Translations under genes and position numbers: made by a program
The notes under the pieces: model-generated
What the model was told of the DNA's origin: nothing
The model's input: only the letters and a program-made list of their open reading frames with translations
Databases searched by the model: none
Shown here: piece after piece, positions 20,602 to 32,149 of the stretch
How the letters are laid out: each line of letters opens with the position of its first letter
How positions within the stretch are numbered: position 1 is the first letter of the stretch
Origin: Dermanyssus gallinae
Lineage: Eukaryota; Arthropoda; Arachnida; Mesostigmata; Dermanyssidae
Length of the DNA: 64,000 nt
Reading direction: 5' to 3'
NCBI GenBank assembly: GCA_003439945.1
Contig: QVRM01002098.1
Span: 510,501-574,500, forward strand

Positions 20602-20979
20602 GCACTTGTTGCAGTTCGAGAACGATCTCGCTCAAAACGGCTCTAAAGTTGTCTCTCTACCTTGCCTTCCGGTATCTGGACTGGTAAATAATTGACTGGT
20701 TAGAGCGGTCCACATTGATTTTGATTCTTATTACCATTAATCCTCAGTGGAAACAAGTGTAAGGTGTAAAGGGCTGTTACAGATTTGTCTTCCAGAATTT
20801 ACCTTCTTCATCTTAGAAACTGTGCGTCGCATCACTCGCCTGTGAGTACATCCATGCGTCTTGCGCACTACTCCTTAGGAGCTTCTACGTACCCACGTTG
20901 ATAAGATCCTAAGAATATCTGCAGCACAACAAGCCCAGCACACCTTTTGAGTTATTCCCTACGGCTTTAATATGTACTC

Positions 20980-20980
<1 letters not shown>

Positions 20981-21036
<56 letters not shown>
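20981..21036. repeat. (TA)n microsatellite, about 28 units
   Basis: Lies 380 bases beyond the COA1 polyadenylation signal. Confidence 0.95.
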
Positions 21037-21037
<1 letters not shown>

Positions 21038-21375
21038 CGAGTGTTTCTTTATAATAATAAGTCGTATATGTTTCTTGCATGGTATATTAGAATATATTGA
21101 TCTACTTATTTATTTCACATCATTTCTAGTCAACAGCGTACACCAGCATTGGTTTATGCTTGTTGTTGTTGCTATTACTTTCGTCTTGTTATTGTTGCTG
21201 TTGTTGTCATTCCTAGCTTGAACGTTTTATCATTTGATGATACGAAACGTGAAGTATTTACATGACTGAGCTATGAATTGGATCAACAACGACCCGTCAA
21301 TAAACAGCATGTCGTTTGCTGTTATTGTCGTTGTTGTATAACGGCGAACTAACGGATGAGGCCCCGACAGGCAGG

Positions 21376-21377
<2 letters not shown>

Positions 21378-21417
<40 letters not shown>
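21378..21417. repeat. (TA)n microsatellite
   Basis: Twenty TA units in the intergenic space. Confidence 0.95.
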
Positions 21418-21419
<2 letters not shown>

Positions 21420-22372
21420 GTGATCATTCATTTATTCGGCTGTCTTCATCACATTTTACACATCTCACTTTCCTTCTGTCGTCGTTTCCTGTGTGGCAGC
21501 GAGATGATAGATTACGTATCAATGCGATTGGTTCGTACTGACGCAGTTGAGAACTTCGATATACACACGGATGCTGTAAAACATAATATATATATATATA
21601 TACCTTCCTTATTCGTTCACCTTACGAACTACGATTTGGCAAACAACGATGCAGCCTGCAAGCTGATGGCGTGCACATCCAGTCTCAGTTATGTGGATAT
21701 ATTATTATTATTCCTTTCATATATACACATGTGTAAGGTTTGCTGCGATGTTGTCTCCGCGAAAAGAGTACCCTGTATCAGTATTTTTCATTAGCCAATA
21801 TACCTCTAATAATAATGGCATTAGTAGAAAGGCCGTCCTCTCTCTTCTACACAAACGCCAATCTTCACAGCCGGAGACAAGATTCGTTCGGCCATGCATA
21901 GAGGCGCATACGCTGTACATCAATGGTTGGTGGCACCCTTCGCCTGACAAATATTATCCGGGTCTGCGTAGCGGTTCGCCATACAATCACATGAGTCAGA
22001 CTTTGCCGCCCCGCACCAGATTCAAAACAAGTAGTACTTGCTTCTCAGAGGCGTCGTGCCGCTTGGAGAAGATACAGTTGGCGCTTGATGTGAACAACTT
22101 GGTAGAGTATCCTTGTAAAGCCCGATTTGTCACTAGGCAATGTAAACTCAAAGACCCAATGAATCTGAGTATATATATATATATAGTGCGACGTGAAGCT
22201 CCTAATATATAGTATATATTGCAAAGGTCATATGTTTGGAAGACTAGTTCCTCGTTACAGATGGTTTTACGACGACTTCTCAGATGAGTGAGGAACTACC
22301 AACAAACGTGTTTTCACATGTGGATTTCTATAGTTGTCTTGGCTAAACCACATTTAAAGAATGAGTAACGTC

Positions 22373-22376
<4 letters not shown>

Positions 22377-22414
<38 letters not shown>
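22377..22414. repeat. (TA)n microsatellite
   Basis: Nineteen TA units. Confidence 0.95.
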
Positions 22415-22417
<3 letters not shown>

Positions 22418-23056
22418 ATGGTTTGGTGTATGTTAACGAGTCGAACAATAACATATACCTTTGTTCGAATTGTAATACCTGTTATAGAACTTCTATTGTT
22501 AAATCAACTCTGAAGATTATCTGTGCATGACCTCTGTCTTGAGGCTGACACATCCTTGTCATACACAACCACAAATATATATATATATATATTTCACCAC
22601 CTCTTTGCGGCTTTCCGACGCCTTGCATACTATGAACCGCCTGCATAATGCGACTATTGGCAGTCGAAATAGTCATAACACTGGTAACAAAACCATTCCT
22701 ACCGTTGGTGCACCATCACATATATTAAGCTGTCAGCGAACGACCGTGCTTGGTTATCATCGCTAGTGCTATAAATCTGTTACACAGATATTCTGTAGCT
22801 GCTGTTGGACAACGCGCGTCAACGCATCGTATCCGAGTGGTGAGCTCAAGAACAGCTAAACTAGAGCGGGATCATCTGCATAACGTAACTATATCCATAT
22901 AAATATGATCATATTTAGCAAGATTTTGCGTAAGACTAATAATAATAGGGATCATTATAATAATATTAATAATTGTTTTAGCCATTTCCAGTTTGCCGGC
23001 ATCTTCTATTTTCATTTTTTTTATCTACCAAGTGACACAATTTACAGTTATGCACG

Positions 23057-23059
<3 letters not shown>

Positions 23060-23093
<34 letters not shown>
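23060..23093. repeat. (TA)n microsatellite
   Basis: Seventeen TA units, about 80 bases beyond the probable TBC1D7 polyadenylation signal. Confidence 0.95.
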
Positions 23094-23097
<4 letters not shown>

Positions 23098-23170
23098 GTC
23101 AAAGTTTGAACATGAAATCCTATTAATACGCGGTTTACCTACGCTCCCCTGTATTGGCTGGAAAGTAAAT

Positions 23171-23176
23171 TTTATT
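23171..23176 (-). terminator. Candidate polyadenylation signal of the TBC1D7-like gene
   Basis: The minus strand reads AATAAAATTTACTTTCC about 380 bases after the TAG stop. It is the first AATAAA found downstream, and the 3' end is otherwise unproven. Confidence 0.45.
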
Positions 23177-23552
23177 CGAGCCTGTCAAGCGGGCATTGAC
23201 TTCCAAACGAACGCAGGCAGTCCGTCACTCATTTCTGGTGATTTACCGTGACGGTAGCTTGCTGAGTTTGCCGCAATGGTAAACGTTAAAAGACAGATGT
23301 TATGTATAACTAACAAGTAGAGTCATTGCAATAAAGGTCAAATCTAGATATTAGGTCAAATAAGAGGTCACGGCGACATAATGAGGATGATGGATGTTTC
23401 GTCGGAGCGGTTCGAATCGCTCTCAACCAGGCTGGAAGCTTCCCAAGAAGAAAAATGGGAACACCCTTTTCCAGGGTTTTTTTCGAGTCGCCGTGCAAAA
23501 GCGTAGGGAAATGGCACATCTTCGACGTACCGGTCTGCTGGTGCTGCTGCTG

Positions 23553-24287
23553 CTAAAGATTGGCAATAAGAGATGCGGCAACGTCGTCCGACAGAACCTG
23601 ATTGAGGATGACATGTAGTTGGTTATCGTGCTGTTGTTGTTGTTGTTGTTGCTGCTGATGCTGTGGTTGCTGCTGCTGCTGTTGTTGATGATGATGGTGG
23701 TGGTGCCGTCGCTGTTCGGCGGTAGCCACTTCCTCTGGAAGGCTTTTCGCTTCTTGCGATAAGATAGCCAAACCACCTAGATATGACGTGGCACAAGTAC
23801 TGGCCCGCTGCTGTGGCTGATTCTGTTGCTCGTCGTTCTGTGTGTTATTATTGTTCTGAGAATTATGATGACTTTGTTTGATTTGGCCGGCATGCTGGTG
23901 ATTAGGCTGATGCTGCTGATCCGTCTGCTGCTCTTGTTGTCCTTGGTGTTCCTGCAACGCCAGCCGTTGCGTGACTGCATGATGGGGACGTTGCTGCTGC
24001 AGTGGTTGGCTGTGTTGATGTGAATGGCTCTGTCCCTGGTGATGGTTATGAGACGCTTGGCTTTGACCGAGGTGACTAGGATTTTGGTTTTCATGGTGTT
24101 GCTGCTGCTGTTGTTGAGAATGATGCCGTGTTACATGGCGAATGTGCTGTAGCTTCGGCTGCTGCTGCTTCGGGCAGATCGTCGTCGAAGTCGCCCGCAC
24201 GATAAGCGGTCGAAGCGCGACGAGGATGAGTTTTGCCGTTGTGGCCAGGTGCTTATTCACTGAACCTCCCAGGAATTTGTCCCACAC
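23553..24287 (-). CDS. TBC1D7-like gene, last exon with His/Gln-rich insertion
   Basis: Acceptor ATCTGTTGTTAG precedes GTGTGGGACAAATTC. The start VWDKFLGGSVNKHLATTAKL matches the conserved RVWDK...SGS segment of TBC1D7. From about residue 286 to 470 of the spliced protein the sequence is dominated by Gln, His, Asn and Ser (for example HHSQQQQQQHHENQNPSHLG). The frame then recovers a short helix-like end, QLHVILNQVLSDDVAASLI, before TAG. That end resembles the final helix of TBC1D7, so the low-complexity block appears to be an insertion between the last TBC helices rather than a simple tail. Human TBC1D7 is 293 aa and this product is about 492. Confidence 0.8.
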   Translation of the reverse strand: MWDKFLGGSVNKHLATTAKLILVALRPLIVRATSTTICPKQQQPKLQHIRHVTRHHSQQQQQQHHENQNPSHLGQSQASHNHHQGQSHSHQHSQPLQQQRPHHAVTQRLALQEHQGQQEQQTDQQHQPNHQHAGQIKQSHHNSQNNNNTQNDEQQNQPQQRASTCATSYLGGLAILSQEAKSLPEEVATAEQRRHHHHHHQQQQQQQPQHQQQQQQQQQHDNQLHVILNQVLSDDVAASLIANL

Positions 24288-24334
24288 CTAACAACAGATA
24301 GAACGACACACGTTAGCCTACACAACTATATATT

Positions 24335-24337
<3 letters not shown>

Positions 24338-24374
<37 letters not shown>
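24338..24374. repeat. (TA)n microsatellite
   Basis: Eighteen units in TBC1D7 intron 5, about 50 bases upstream of the last acceptor. Confidence 0.95.
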
Positions 24375-24377
<3 letters not shown>

Positions 24378-24884
24378 GACTAGGTCCGAGTCCGATCTAT
24401 TCTCGCGTAACAAACGAGGTTAGTTGGGTAAGAGTTCTTCTTGCATGTGCACTCGTAGTGTTTCGTCTTGGCTAGCTACAGACATAGTGGGCGTATTACG
24501 AGACAGCCGATTTGTTCGAACGTGTGTACCTGCGTGATGGTCCTAGATTGATCGTCGTCTAGTTGGCTTGAGCGCAAGTCGTCACCACGGCAATTGTGTG
24601 AAAGCTTAGAAAGAATGGAAGCGACAATCATAATCATCGAAGTAACCAACAAAATCAAGGGATATGGCTGTAGTTTAGTGGGGAAAGAACACGAGTAGCC
24701 AGGTCATTAATAGATGTGGCTTGATATTTCCCAATACGTAAGCCGGGTGAGTTTGTGTAGCGACTTTGCAAACTATATATATATATATATCAAAAATTAT
24801 TATCGGGATACATATGCATGCGTGAGTCACTCCGGTATGCAAGGTCATTCTTCTCGGCTCGAGACTTCCTACGTATTTCAATTA

Positions 24885-25560
24885 AATTCTGTTTATTTCA
24901 CTCAAATTGTGTATAATATAGACTTCATAAGGTTGTCTTCATAATCCATTCATCTTCTTCACGCTTCCGGTGCTGTACATGCTTATTGGCACACCTCTGC
25001 AGGCAGACCCGGCAGGTGCACAATTTATACTCCTCGTGAAAGGCGGCGCTCGACCATACCTGGTAGTGATAAACATGCACTATGTACCTGGTCTGCTACA
25101 TGGCGACTGTCACACGCAGGATCAGACCAAAAGTGCAGGCATTGAATACCTCCAAATCCTTAACCTCTCATCTGGCCTATTTAACTTCAGCTTCCCACTC
25201 CGGCTTCAGCTTCCACATATTTGAAAGGTGCTGTACGCGGCATATTCAGCTTTAACCGGATTTTTTAGTAGCTGGCGGACAACATCACATGAGATACACA
25301 AATTCGGGCTCCTTGCCCGGATTAACAAACAAACTCGCTTAACATAAAATGAGGAATACCTCTCAAACTGGTCGCAATTGACCAGCGTGAGGTGGTTCCA
25401 TACCCTGCCAAGGCCATACATCAGCCCCAGAACAATCTTAAGTACGAAGAGCCTCACTGCTGAGAAAACAGACAGTTTTCGGACATTGCCTACTTCCCCG
25501 TAAATAGAAACAAGAGCCCGTACTGTTTCGTTTATATGCGCTGTAAACGTCGTTCCCGTT
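24885..25560 (-). mobile_element. LINE-B 3' fragment
   Basis: On the minus strand, ARSPNLCISCDVVRQLLKNP corresponds to ARSRFVYLMSGCAPVVGIIR at 55592-55530 and to QLESDRLISLLAGCGSAAET near 62750. The 3' end TGAGTGAAATAAACAGAATT matches the end at about 55110-55130. The Cys/His cluster is degraded by stops. It lies in TBC1D7 intron 5 in the same orientation as the gene. Confidence 0.65.
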
Positions 25561-26255
25561 TAATCATTCAGCGCGGCGGGTTGCTTCCATTGTGACTTAA
25601 ATATGGGTAGTCTTCACACGCGTTCGCATATCTTTGACCAAGATTTTCCATATAACAGCTTCTCGCCTTTATCGTTGTTGCCCCCAGAATCAATTCTGGC
25701 ATTGGAGTCACTGCCGACGATAGTTGGCATGGCCAAGTTCAATACATGTGTTGGAAATAGAATACAGCGACATTCACCCTTCTAGCAAAGAGCACCAAGC
25801 AGTATTCATCTTTCCTGATGCATTGCATCGGTGGAAAGCCTTTATGTAGGTAGATTACGGGTTTTTCCCGACCTCCAACCGCAGGCAAGACAGCTGATGA
25901 AACCCTCCGCATATCATAGATATGCAGTTAGTTTTCCAAAAGTGTCTCCATGAGGAATGCAAGGTCAACCAACTTAAACATGTCATTATGTGCATTGCCC
26001 CCACCCCCTAATTCCCACACAGTTCCAGAAAGGCATTTGTAGATGTACGCGTGCAGTTCCAGAACTGATCGCGAGTCACTTCACACGGGAACTTTACGGG
26101 GACTTCCAGGCGCGTATTTACACGAATTCAAGAATTCAAACACCGTGAAACCAAGTGTGCAAAGTCCTAACAAGACTGACTACACGTCGAGACTTGCCTC
26201 TTATTGTATTACTTTTTGGTTCATGCCTTCAAGTGCTCAAGCAAAAAGTGCCCAC

Positions 26256-26462
26256 CTTGAGTAGCGCCGCGTCTGGAAGGACAGAAGCGAAGAGAAGATT
26301 GAACCACCGTTCGATGGGCAGACTGGCCGTCTCACTCGTTTCGGTTGCTGCCGCCGTCGCCGACGCTTTGACGACGTCTCGTTGACGGTCTCGACCCGCA
26401 TTCAGGATACATTCGAGAAGAACTGGGTCGTCCTTTTCTAATAAGGTGCGAGTCTGGTTGAT
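26256..26462 (-). CDS. TBC1D7-like gene, fifth exon
   Basis: Acceptor CTGTTTCCAG and donor CTCAAG|GTGGGC bound 69 codons. The product INQTRTLLEKDDPVLLECIL runs into an Ala/Thr-rich linker, then LPIERWFNLLFASVLPDAAL, the TBC1D7 motif LPxxxWFxxxFAxxLPxxxL that precedes VWDK. The phase-0 joins on both sides reproduce the family order. Confidence 0.9.
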
Positions 26463-27264
26463 CTGGAAACAGCCATACGCGCATCGATAAACAAGCAGAC
26501 GCACGCAGTCAGCATAAATTAAAAAAATTCTAAACCACTTCTGTGTGTGTGTGTGTGAGTATGTGTGACACCCGGGATTATATCTTAATCGTAATTGCTT
26601 TAGAGGCGGCTTTCCGATTCAGTGCTCAGAACAGTTGCACTTTTATGTGGGCGTCTATAAACAACAAATCCTTAAAACAGCGGGGAAGTTCAAGCACAGT
26701 CCCCCAAGTGCGCCAACTAAGTGTGTCATCTTTTCTTAAGAGTTGCGCATACACTAGACCGCCAAATTCTAGATCGAATCTGCAATCAAGCACACCTGAA
26801 GCCACAAAAGTATTGCGACCAATTCAACCTGCCCAGTCATCTACGCGGCTGTCGCCGGTTCGATCCTTGTTGTTAATCGAATTCTTTTTGAGCGATGCTC
26901 ATTGAGAATGGAAGACAAGCCATACCCTGAGAGTCAGCGACCATGCTGCCTGTTGATAAAAGCCGTTGATGAAAAAGGTGGCCACAATCGGCTTACGAAC
27001 AAATCTGCATTAGAAGTGCTCAAGCGTGTTATTCTAGCCATGCACAGTACCACTCGCCAGATGCCCGACAAATGTCCGTACCTTGAAGCCCTATAGAAAA
27101 ACCACGTCCTTCATGATGTAGAACGGCACCCAAAATCAAGGCTTGTTGATCTTTGTACACTCCTACTTCACACGTTTACGATCAAGAGACTCGCATTATG
27201 AGACCAGAGGGAGGCACGACAAATTTTTTTTGAAGAATGCAGTTAAATACTGTTACGTACTATT

Positions 27265-27440
27265 GCTGCGCGTAGGGAAAGGAAAGGAAGTACCACTTCC
27301 CATCTTGAGCGGTGTAGGACTCAACCCCAGTGGATGGATGTTAGCCAGCTGAGACCCACACCCATCAAAGGCACTTAAGCTTGACTCTCAGATGGCTCAG
27401 ATGTCCATGGAACAGGACTATGAGCCGAGGCACGACAAAC
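27265..27440 (-). mobile_element. R1-like LINE 3' untranslated fragment
   Basis: Matches 58150-58310 (CCACTTCCCATCT, TGTAGGACTCAACCCCAGT, GGATGTTAGCC). It is only the end of the family seen at 52985 and 58130, and lies immediately downstream of a TBC1D7 exon donor. Confidence 0.6.
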
Positions 27441-27491
27441 TAGAGGCCCTCAATTTAGGGTCTGTATCGGCTGAATCGCGTTAAGACGTAC

Positions 27492-27689
27492 CAGTTCTTT
27501 AACGTCCATTCGGAGGGCGAGCATATGATTATAGAAGTTCCTGGCAAGCCAGTACGCGTCCTGTAGTTTAGGCGCAACACGACACATGACGCCGAACATA
27601 AGCTGGATATCTCGTGTCGCTGGCGAACATAACTGTGCGATTGGGTCGTACTGCAGTTCACCCCGCTCCAACAGAATCATCAGAGTTAC
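27492..27689 (-). CDS. TBC1D7-like gene, fourth exon
   Basis: Acceptor TCTCTTCTCAG and a perfect donor (CTG|GTACGT) bound 66 codons. The product VTLMILLERGELQYDPIAQL continues with PATRDIQLMFGVMCRVAPKL and QDAYWLARNFYNHMLALRMD. It matches the TBC1D7 region with an acidic/basic turn, an I..AM.. helix and the D-x-Y-W-I-x-R-x-F helix. Confidence 0.9.
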
Positions 27690-27919
27690 CTGAGAAGAGA
27701 ACACATAAAGGGTAGTTTCAAAAACTTCGTCGGTCCGCATAATATTAGAATAACGTCATATCAATACAAAAACCATATTACCTACTATGCTAATACCCAT
27801 AGACATTCGGCTAACGAGCTTGTGGATATAACCCCGCCCTGTATGCACAGCTGACAACAGTCTAAGTAACAATTCTAAATCCACTGAGCCGAATAAATGT
27901 GTTGAGGATATATTTATGT

Positions 27920-27920
<1 letters not shown>

Positions 27921-27971
<51 letters not shown>

Positions 27972-27994
27972 GTATATATATATATATATATATT
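27921..27994. repeat. (TA)n double array
   Basis: Two TA tracts are separated by TTTATGTA. The array ends 50 bases from the donor of the third TBC1D7 exon. Confidence 0.95.
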
Positions 27995-28043
27995 CTATTT
28001 AAATGCATGTGTGCTTACACGTTGTACCACAATGATTACTCAC

Positions 28044-28171
28044 AATGTCCGTATGACTTGAGGTGTTGTCTATGAGACGCATCACCTCGAGAGTGTATTT
28101 GAGATCTTCAAATTGGCCGCGTCGGTCTTCTTCGATAGTGGCTGAGATCGTCACATCTGCTGGAGTTACGC
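28044..28171 (-). CDS. TBC1D7-like gene, third exon
   Basis: Acceptor TCTCCTTACAG and donor GACATT|GTGAGT bound 128 bases. The split Gly codon with the previous exon (G|GC) gives CILG-VTPADVTISATIEEDR, then GQFEDLKYTLEVMRLIDNTS. This matches the TBC1D7 stretch where the LLGILP motif is followed by a charged helix (RxxQYxDxxxALxVVRFxxD). No exon is expected between this and 30557-30693, because the split codon joins exactly. Confidence 0.9.
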
Positions 28172-28579
28172 CTGTAAGGAGATCGGAAAGAAATTAGAAG
28201 GTTGCCACAACAGCCATAGCTTCAGATGCGCTCAAGTAAAATTTGATACAGTTCTGCGTGATGTCTTTGTTTCCGTGACTAAGACCTTCGGATCACAGAA
28301 GATTCTTATTCTGGCCGTCATAAGTCTGGGGCCCTGTAGCAGTAATGATGTAAGCAACGTCTGATCAATCAATCAGTCAAATGTTGCATTGGCATTTTTT
28401 CAACCATTTAAACTACCGTTAACCATTGTACCTCAATGATGTACCATATTTGTAATACACGCGATGGCCAGTTGGTCAGGGTAGAACACAATAGAACTGT
28501 TAAGTTTCGAATAACAACTTCCATCTGAAGAATTTCCCGGCTGGTGGTGTCCATTTATCGTAAGCTCGACAACCCAAAC

Positions 28580-28921
28580 TTAACTCGGCCATGCAGGATT
28601 GACACTAATCCATTTGGACCGGTAAGCCCCGCCTCGTACCTCAATAATATGGCTAATCAGGGGTTGAGAGAGAATTCGTATGCAATCAATAGGCCGTATG
28701 CAGGGCCACATTGCGAAAAACTTAAAGAAATAACGCCCTAGCACACGTTCTAGGTGCTCAATGAAATAGTCGACGTCAGCTCGCTGACAAAAATGGTCGT
28801 GAACGGATTCTTCAATCTTGTCGAGCAAATCCGACTGTGATTTTACGTTCGGGAGATCCCTTCTCTCCCGCGAAGCCCTCAAGCGCTTCATCTTCTGCCT
28901 TGGCGCTACAGCAACAGTCAA
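28580..28921 (-). other. Orphan frame inside TBC1D7 intron 2
   Basis: After a possible acceptor (GACTGTTGCTGTAG) the frame reads KMKRLRASRERRDLPNVKSQ, then SDLLDKIEESVHDHFCQRAD and VDYFIEHLERVLGRYFF. It is charged and helix-like, without low complexity. The flanking TBC1D7 exons join exactly without it, and no good donor follows. It vaguely resembles the C-terminal end of a mariner transposase, but I cannot establish that. Confidence 0.3.
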
Positions 28922-29362
28922 TTAGAACAGCAACGACCATAGTCAAGTGCTTAATTGACTAAATTAAGACCTACTATTAAGTCTTGTCGGCGTCCATCTT
29001 AACTATTTGCTTCAACTTGGCAAAGTTGTTATAATTCCTGCTGCTAGCGCTGTTACCGTCAGCCATTCGTCGGTACCCGTATACGTTCACATGTAAGAAC
29101 GTTTACGTAGACAAAACTGTTCATATCAACGACCTGCCGCCAGCTACTAATCCGTGTATCCCGTTGGTAACGCTAGCGCAGCTCAGCCTTCCCGAAAACA
29201 CTCAGCACCGACAAACCGTCGCGATATATGTACAACAGATCGCCATGACGTGTTCGAAGAGCCGCCAACAGTTCGGCGTCACTACTTCAATATGACCAGA
29301 TACCCGCATGATAATGGTTTTGTCTATCGCTCGATCAAAGCATGTATTTTCTCGCTCTCTCT

Positions 29363-29364
<2 letters not shown>

Positions 29365-29415
<51 letters not shown>
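29365..29415. repeat. (TA)n microsatellite
   Basis: About 25 units after a CT-rich tract, in TBC1D7 intron 2. Confidence 0.95.
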
Positions 29416-29416
<1 letters not shown>

Positions 29417-29684
29417 TGTTCTTTTCGATACAACCTCTAAAAACGAATGCGTCGTCCCAGTCGCTTCGATGTGTACTCATAATGTTTCAACGTCTCTCTT
29501 TCTATTGCCGATTGTTGCCACCGCCAACAGTTCCGCGTTATCAATGCTGCTACTCACAGACACGCCGGTTAGGTTTAAACAGCAAAAAAATCTGCGCCCT
29601 TTATCGTGGCAGTTTGTCACAACAACAATAACAACCTTAGTTGGCCCAACAAGACTAGATTGAAACAAGTCGTCAACCCTCCTG

Positions 29685-29686
<2 letters not shown>

Positions 29687-29717
<31 letters not shown>
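29687..29717. repeat. (TA)n microsatellite
   Basis: Fifteen units. A further 12-unit array follows at 29806-29830. Confidence 0.95.
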
Positions 29718-29722
<5 letters not shown>

Positions 29723-30480
29723 TTCGTATGCTTGCGTATATTTAAATAAAATGACGATTATATGATAATTATGTACTATCTTGGAATGCCAACTTGTTAC
29801 GACATGTATATATATATATATATATATATAGAAAGGTCATATAGGGTCCTCGTACACAACGAAACAGGGCACTGACGCAAAATTAATGACTCCCAAGTCG
29901 CAGCACAACAAGAGTGATCGACCCTCGTAAGAAACACATGGTCTGAGGAACTGAGGTTGTAGGCGGTAGAATTTATCAGTTCGTACAACGTAACCTAAAC
30001 ATCATATAGATTAATCCGCACTTCAACGCATCCCCTTGATTCGCCCCCCCCCCTCTGGAGGGTGTCGCTGTGGACAGACACAGTGGAGGCGTTTTCCATA
30101 CCGCCCGGCGCTGTTGGCATGTTCGCAGATTGTGTCGAGAAGTTGCCTCCTACGCTCTTACTAATTAGAATGCAGACGACGATGACGAAAACAACACGGC
30201 ACCAACGCCAATGTACTAAAAAGGTAATATGAAAATACCATAAACACGGACACAGACATCGCTGACACGGAACTTAGTTTAGAGCTAAAAAATGTTTTTT
30301 TTTTGCCGCTGTCGATGCTGTCGACTATCCGGCGTATTTAATTAAATCATTCGACACGCGGTATGTACGTTTAGCCTTATTGTACGAGTAACTAACTATA
30401 CGTACATAAATATGTATGCCTATGTGTTGTCTACAACGTATCACAAGCCGGTAGCATCTATACAACATTAAGGTTATTCG

Positions 30481-30482
<2 letters not shown>

Positions 30483-30521
<39 letters not shown>
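30483..30521. repeat. (TA)n microsatellite
   Basis: Nineteen units, only 35 bases downstream of the donor of the second TBC1D7 exon. Confidence 0.95.
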
Positions 30522-30523
<2 letters not shown>

Positions 30524-30556
30524 CCTGCATGAGGAAAAAGAAGAGCAAGCACTCAC

Positions 30557-30693
30557 CAAGAATGCATTTCCATAGGCGTTCTCTGTGCGTGGCGGGTACT
30601 GAGATTCGCTGCAGGAGGTTGCAGAGCTTTCCAATCTCGATCGGGTTGCGAGAGAGCAGTGCGTCCAATGCCTTCGTCTCGTTCACGTTGCAC
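30557..30693 (-). CDS. TBC1D7-like gene, second exon
   Basis: Acceptor TATACGTCACGCAG and donor CTTG|GTGAGT bound 137 bases. The product NVNETKALDALLSRNPIEIG continues KLCNLLQRISVPATHRERLW then KCILG. It matches the TBC1D7 N-terminal TBC helices, with the Lxx-LLKDDxxDxxKLCxFxQRF pattern and the RxxxWKxLLG motif at the end. TBC1D7 is the third subunit of the TSC1-TSC2 complex, a GAP assembly that restrains Rheb and mTORC1 at the lysosome. No IxxDxxR or YxQ finger is visible in the spliced product, in keeping with a scaffold role. Confidence 0.9.
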
Positions 30694-30933
30694 CTGCGTG
30701 ACGTATACAGAGACAAAGAGAATTCGGAAATAACTTCGTATCTTTCTCTCTAGCAATTCGGAATCGAGCTGACTACTGCGCAACTTTCGTGCTAGTAGCG
30801 CAAGTTGCGAAGGGTGAAAAGAATAAAGTACGGAGATCGAGGAAAAGGATAGTAATAATAATAATAATAATAAAAATTGTTATAATATTAATCACCACTA
30901 TCATACAATTAGCACGAAAATATAGTTATTAGT

Positions 30934-31185
30934 TAGTGGCGCATTTGCGTGCGCCTTGTGACCTGAGGAAACTCATAAATGCACGGGTTCGATCCCCGCC
31001 GTTGCACATTTGTATTTATGGGGTCTTACGAAGCAATGCAAAGCAAAACCGTAGATGTTAAATGTTGGCTGAGAGTCAGCCCGAAAGAGGGGCTTGGAAT
31101 CGCCGTGAGCCACATTTTCAATGCACCAAGGGCCGGACATGTCGAGCTATCTAGGGTTTCCCAACAGCCCCTGGTTGAACTCAAG
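30934..31185 (+). mobile_element. SINE2, fullest copy
   Basis: A tRNA-like head (B box GGGTTCGATCCCC, then GCCGTTGCACATTTGTATTT) is followed by TTGGCTGAGAGTCAGCC, GGCTTGGAATCG and the core block CAATGCACCAAGGGCCGGAC. It shows that the core repeat found elsewhere can be joined to a tRNA-derived head. It lies in TBC1D7 intron 1. Confidence 0.65.
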
Positions 31186-31564
31186 CACTATAGGGCCAAA
31201 ATTCGGAACCACATATCAGCAGTGAGTAGTAACAGTGTCGATACCCATTTAATTGGTCAAGGCAGCTCAAGCGACGACACCACTCTCGTAGATAGGACGT
31301 GTGTCGATGACGAAGTTGTGACTCTGTCTCATCAGAGTTCTCGAGTGGGAGCACTGCTCGGGCAGGCTTGACCTAGCTCATCTTGCCGTTATGCGGTCGC
31401 CATCCAGACAAAAGACTCGATATTTCAATTTCTCCCTTTTTACAGGCAGCGCGGCCTCTAGCCTTCATCTTCCCAGTGATTTGGTCCTGTTCGCCCGTCC
31501 CCTTAGGGATTTGATTGGTTGCTCCTCATTGTCAATGTGTACCAGCTCACCTGTGACCGCCCAA

Positions 31565-31670
31565 GCAAGGTGGCTTAGTGACAAAGCCATTACATTGCAT
31601 TCGAGAGACTCTGGGTTCTTCAAGGCCAAGTCAAGTTTAAAATGGTTTTCACAGTTTGCAATTTAAATAG
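31565..31670 (+). mobile_element. SINE1, plus-strand copy
   Basis: Begins GCAAGGTGGCTTAGTGACAA with the A box. CCATTACATTGCATTCGAG and a damaged B box (GGGTTCTTCAAGG) follow, then a tail ending AATGGTTTTCACAGTTTGCA. It is the same family as 11096 and 49960. Confidence 0.6.
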
Positions 31671-32063
31671 GAGGATTATTCACATATTATTATTATTAGT
31701 TTTATTGTGACTGACTCAATAAGTAACAACTAAATGACCAGCCGGCGACTGGATAATTACAACACTCGCCTTCCCGCCCACCAGCCCACGGCCTAAGCAC
31801 TTTATGCCCGTCTCGGAACGGTCTCCATCGGTGCTGCCACAGCGTGAGCGAACAAACTGCCAGACGGGACCAGCTAACGCTAACGTTAACCTTCACTGGG
31901 TGGAACTCGTGCGTATAGCATCGACATAGCGTACGCATGTCCGTGATTTACAGACCCCTATCTAACTAGGCGCGGCCTATACTGCAAAATAAAACTATGA
32001 TGATGGCCAAGGCGACGTCTGTGCTGTTCGTGTTACTAAGGATGATAAGCGCCATATACGAGT

Positions 32064-32070
<7 letters not shown>

Positions 32071-32136
<66 letters not shown>

Positions 32137-32146
32137 TATGTATATA
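32071..32146. repeat. (TA)n microsatellite, about 35 units
   Basis: It directly precedes the terminal sequence of the DDE transposon at 32150. Confidence 0.95.
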
Positions 32147-32149
32147 ATT

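Larger units (their letters stand above)
21050..23170. other. Intergenic stretch between convergent COA1-like and TBC1D7-like genes
   Basis: Contains (TA)n arrays at 21378-21417, 22377-22414 and 23060-23093 and short GTT runs. A plus-strand frame at 21800-22140 (QPETRFVRPCIEAHTLYING) has no recognisable family and no splice support. I find no gene here. Confidence 0.5.

Noticed and set aside
21691..22212. 173-codon plus-strand frame as a gene
   Set aside because: It begins and ends in low-complexity or TA sequence, has no family resemblance and no splice-site support.
30934..31010. tRNA gene suggested by GGTTCGATCCCC
   Set aside because: The B box is good but the acceptor stem does not pair and the segment continues into a repeat shared with other loci, so it is a SINE head.
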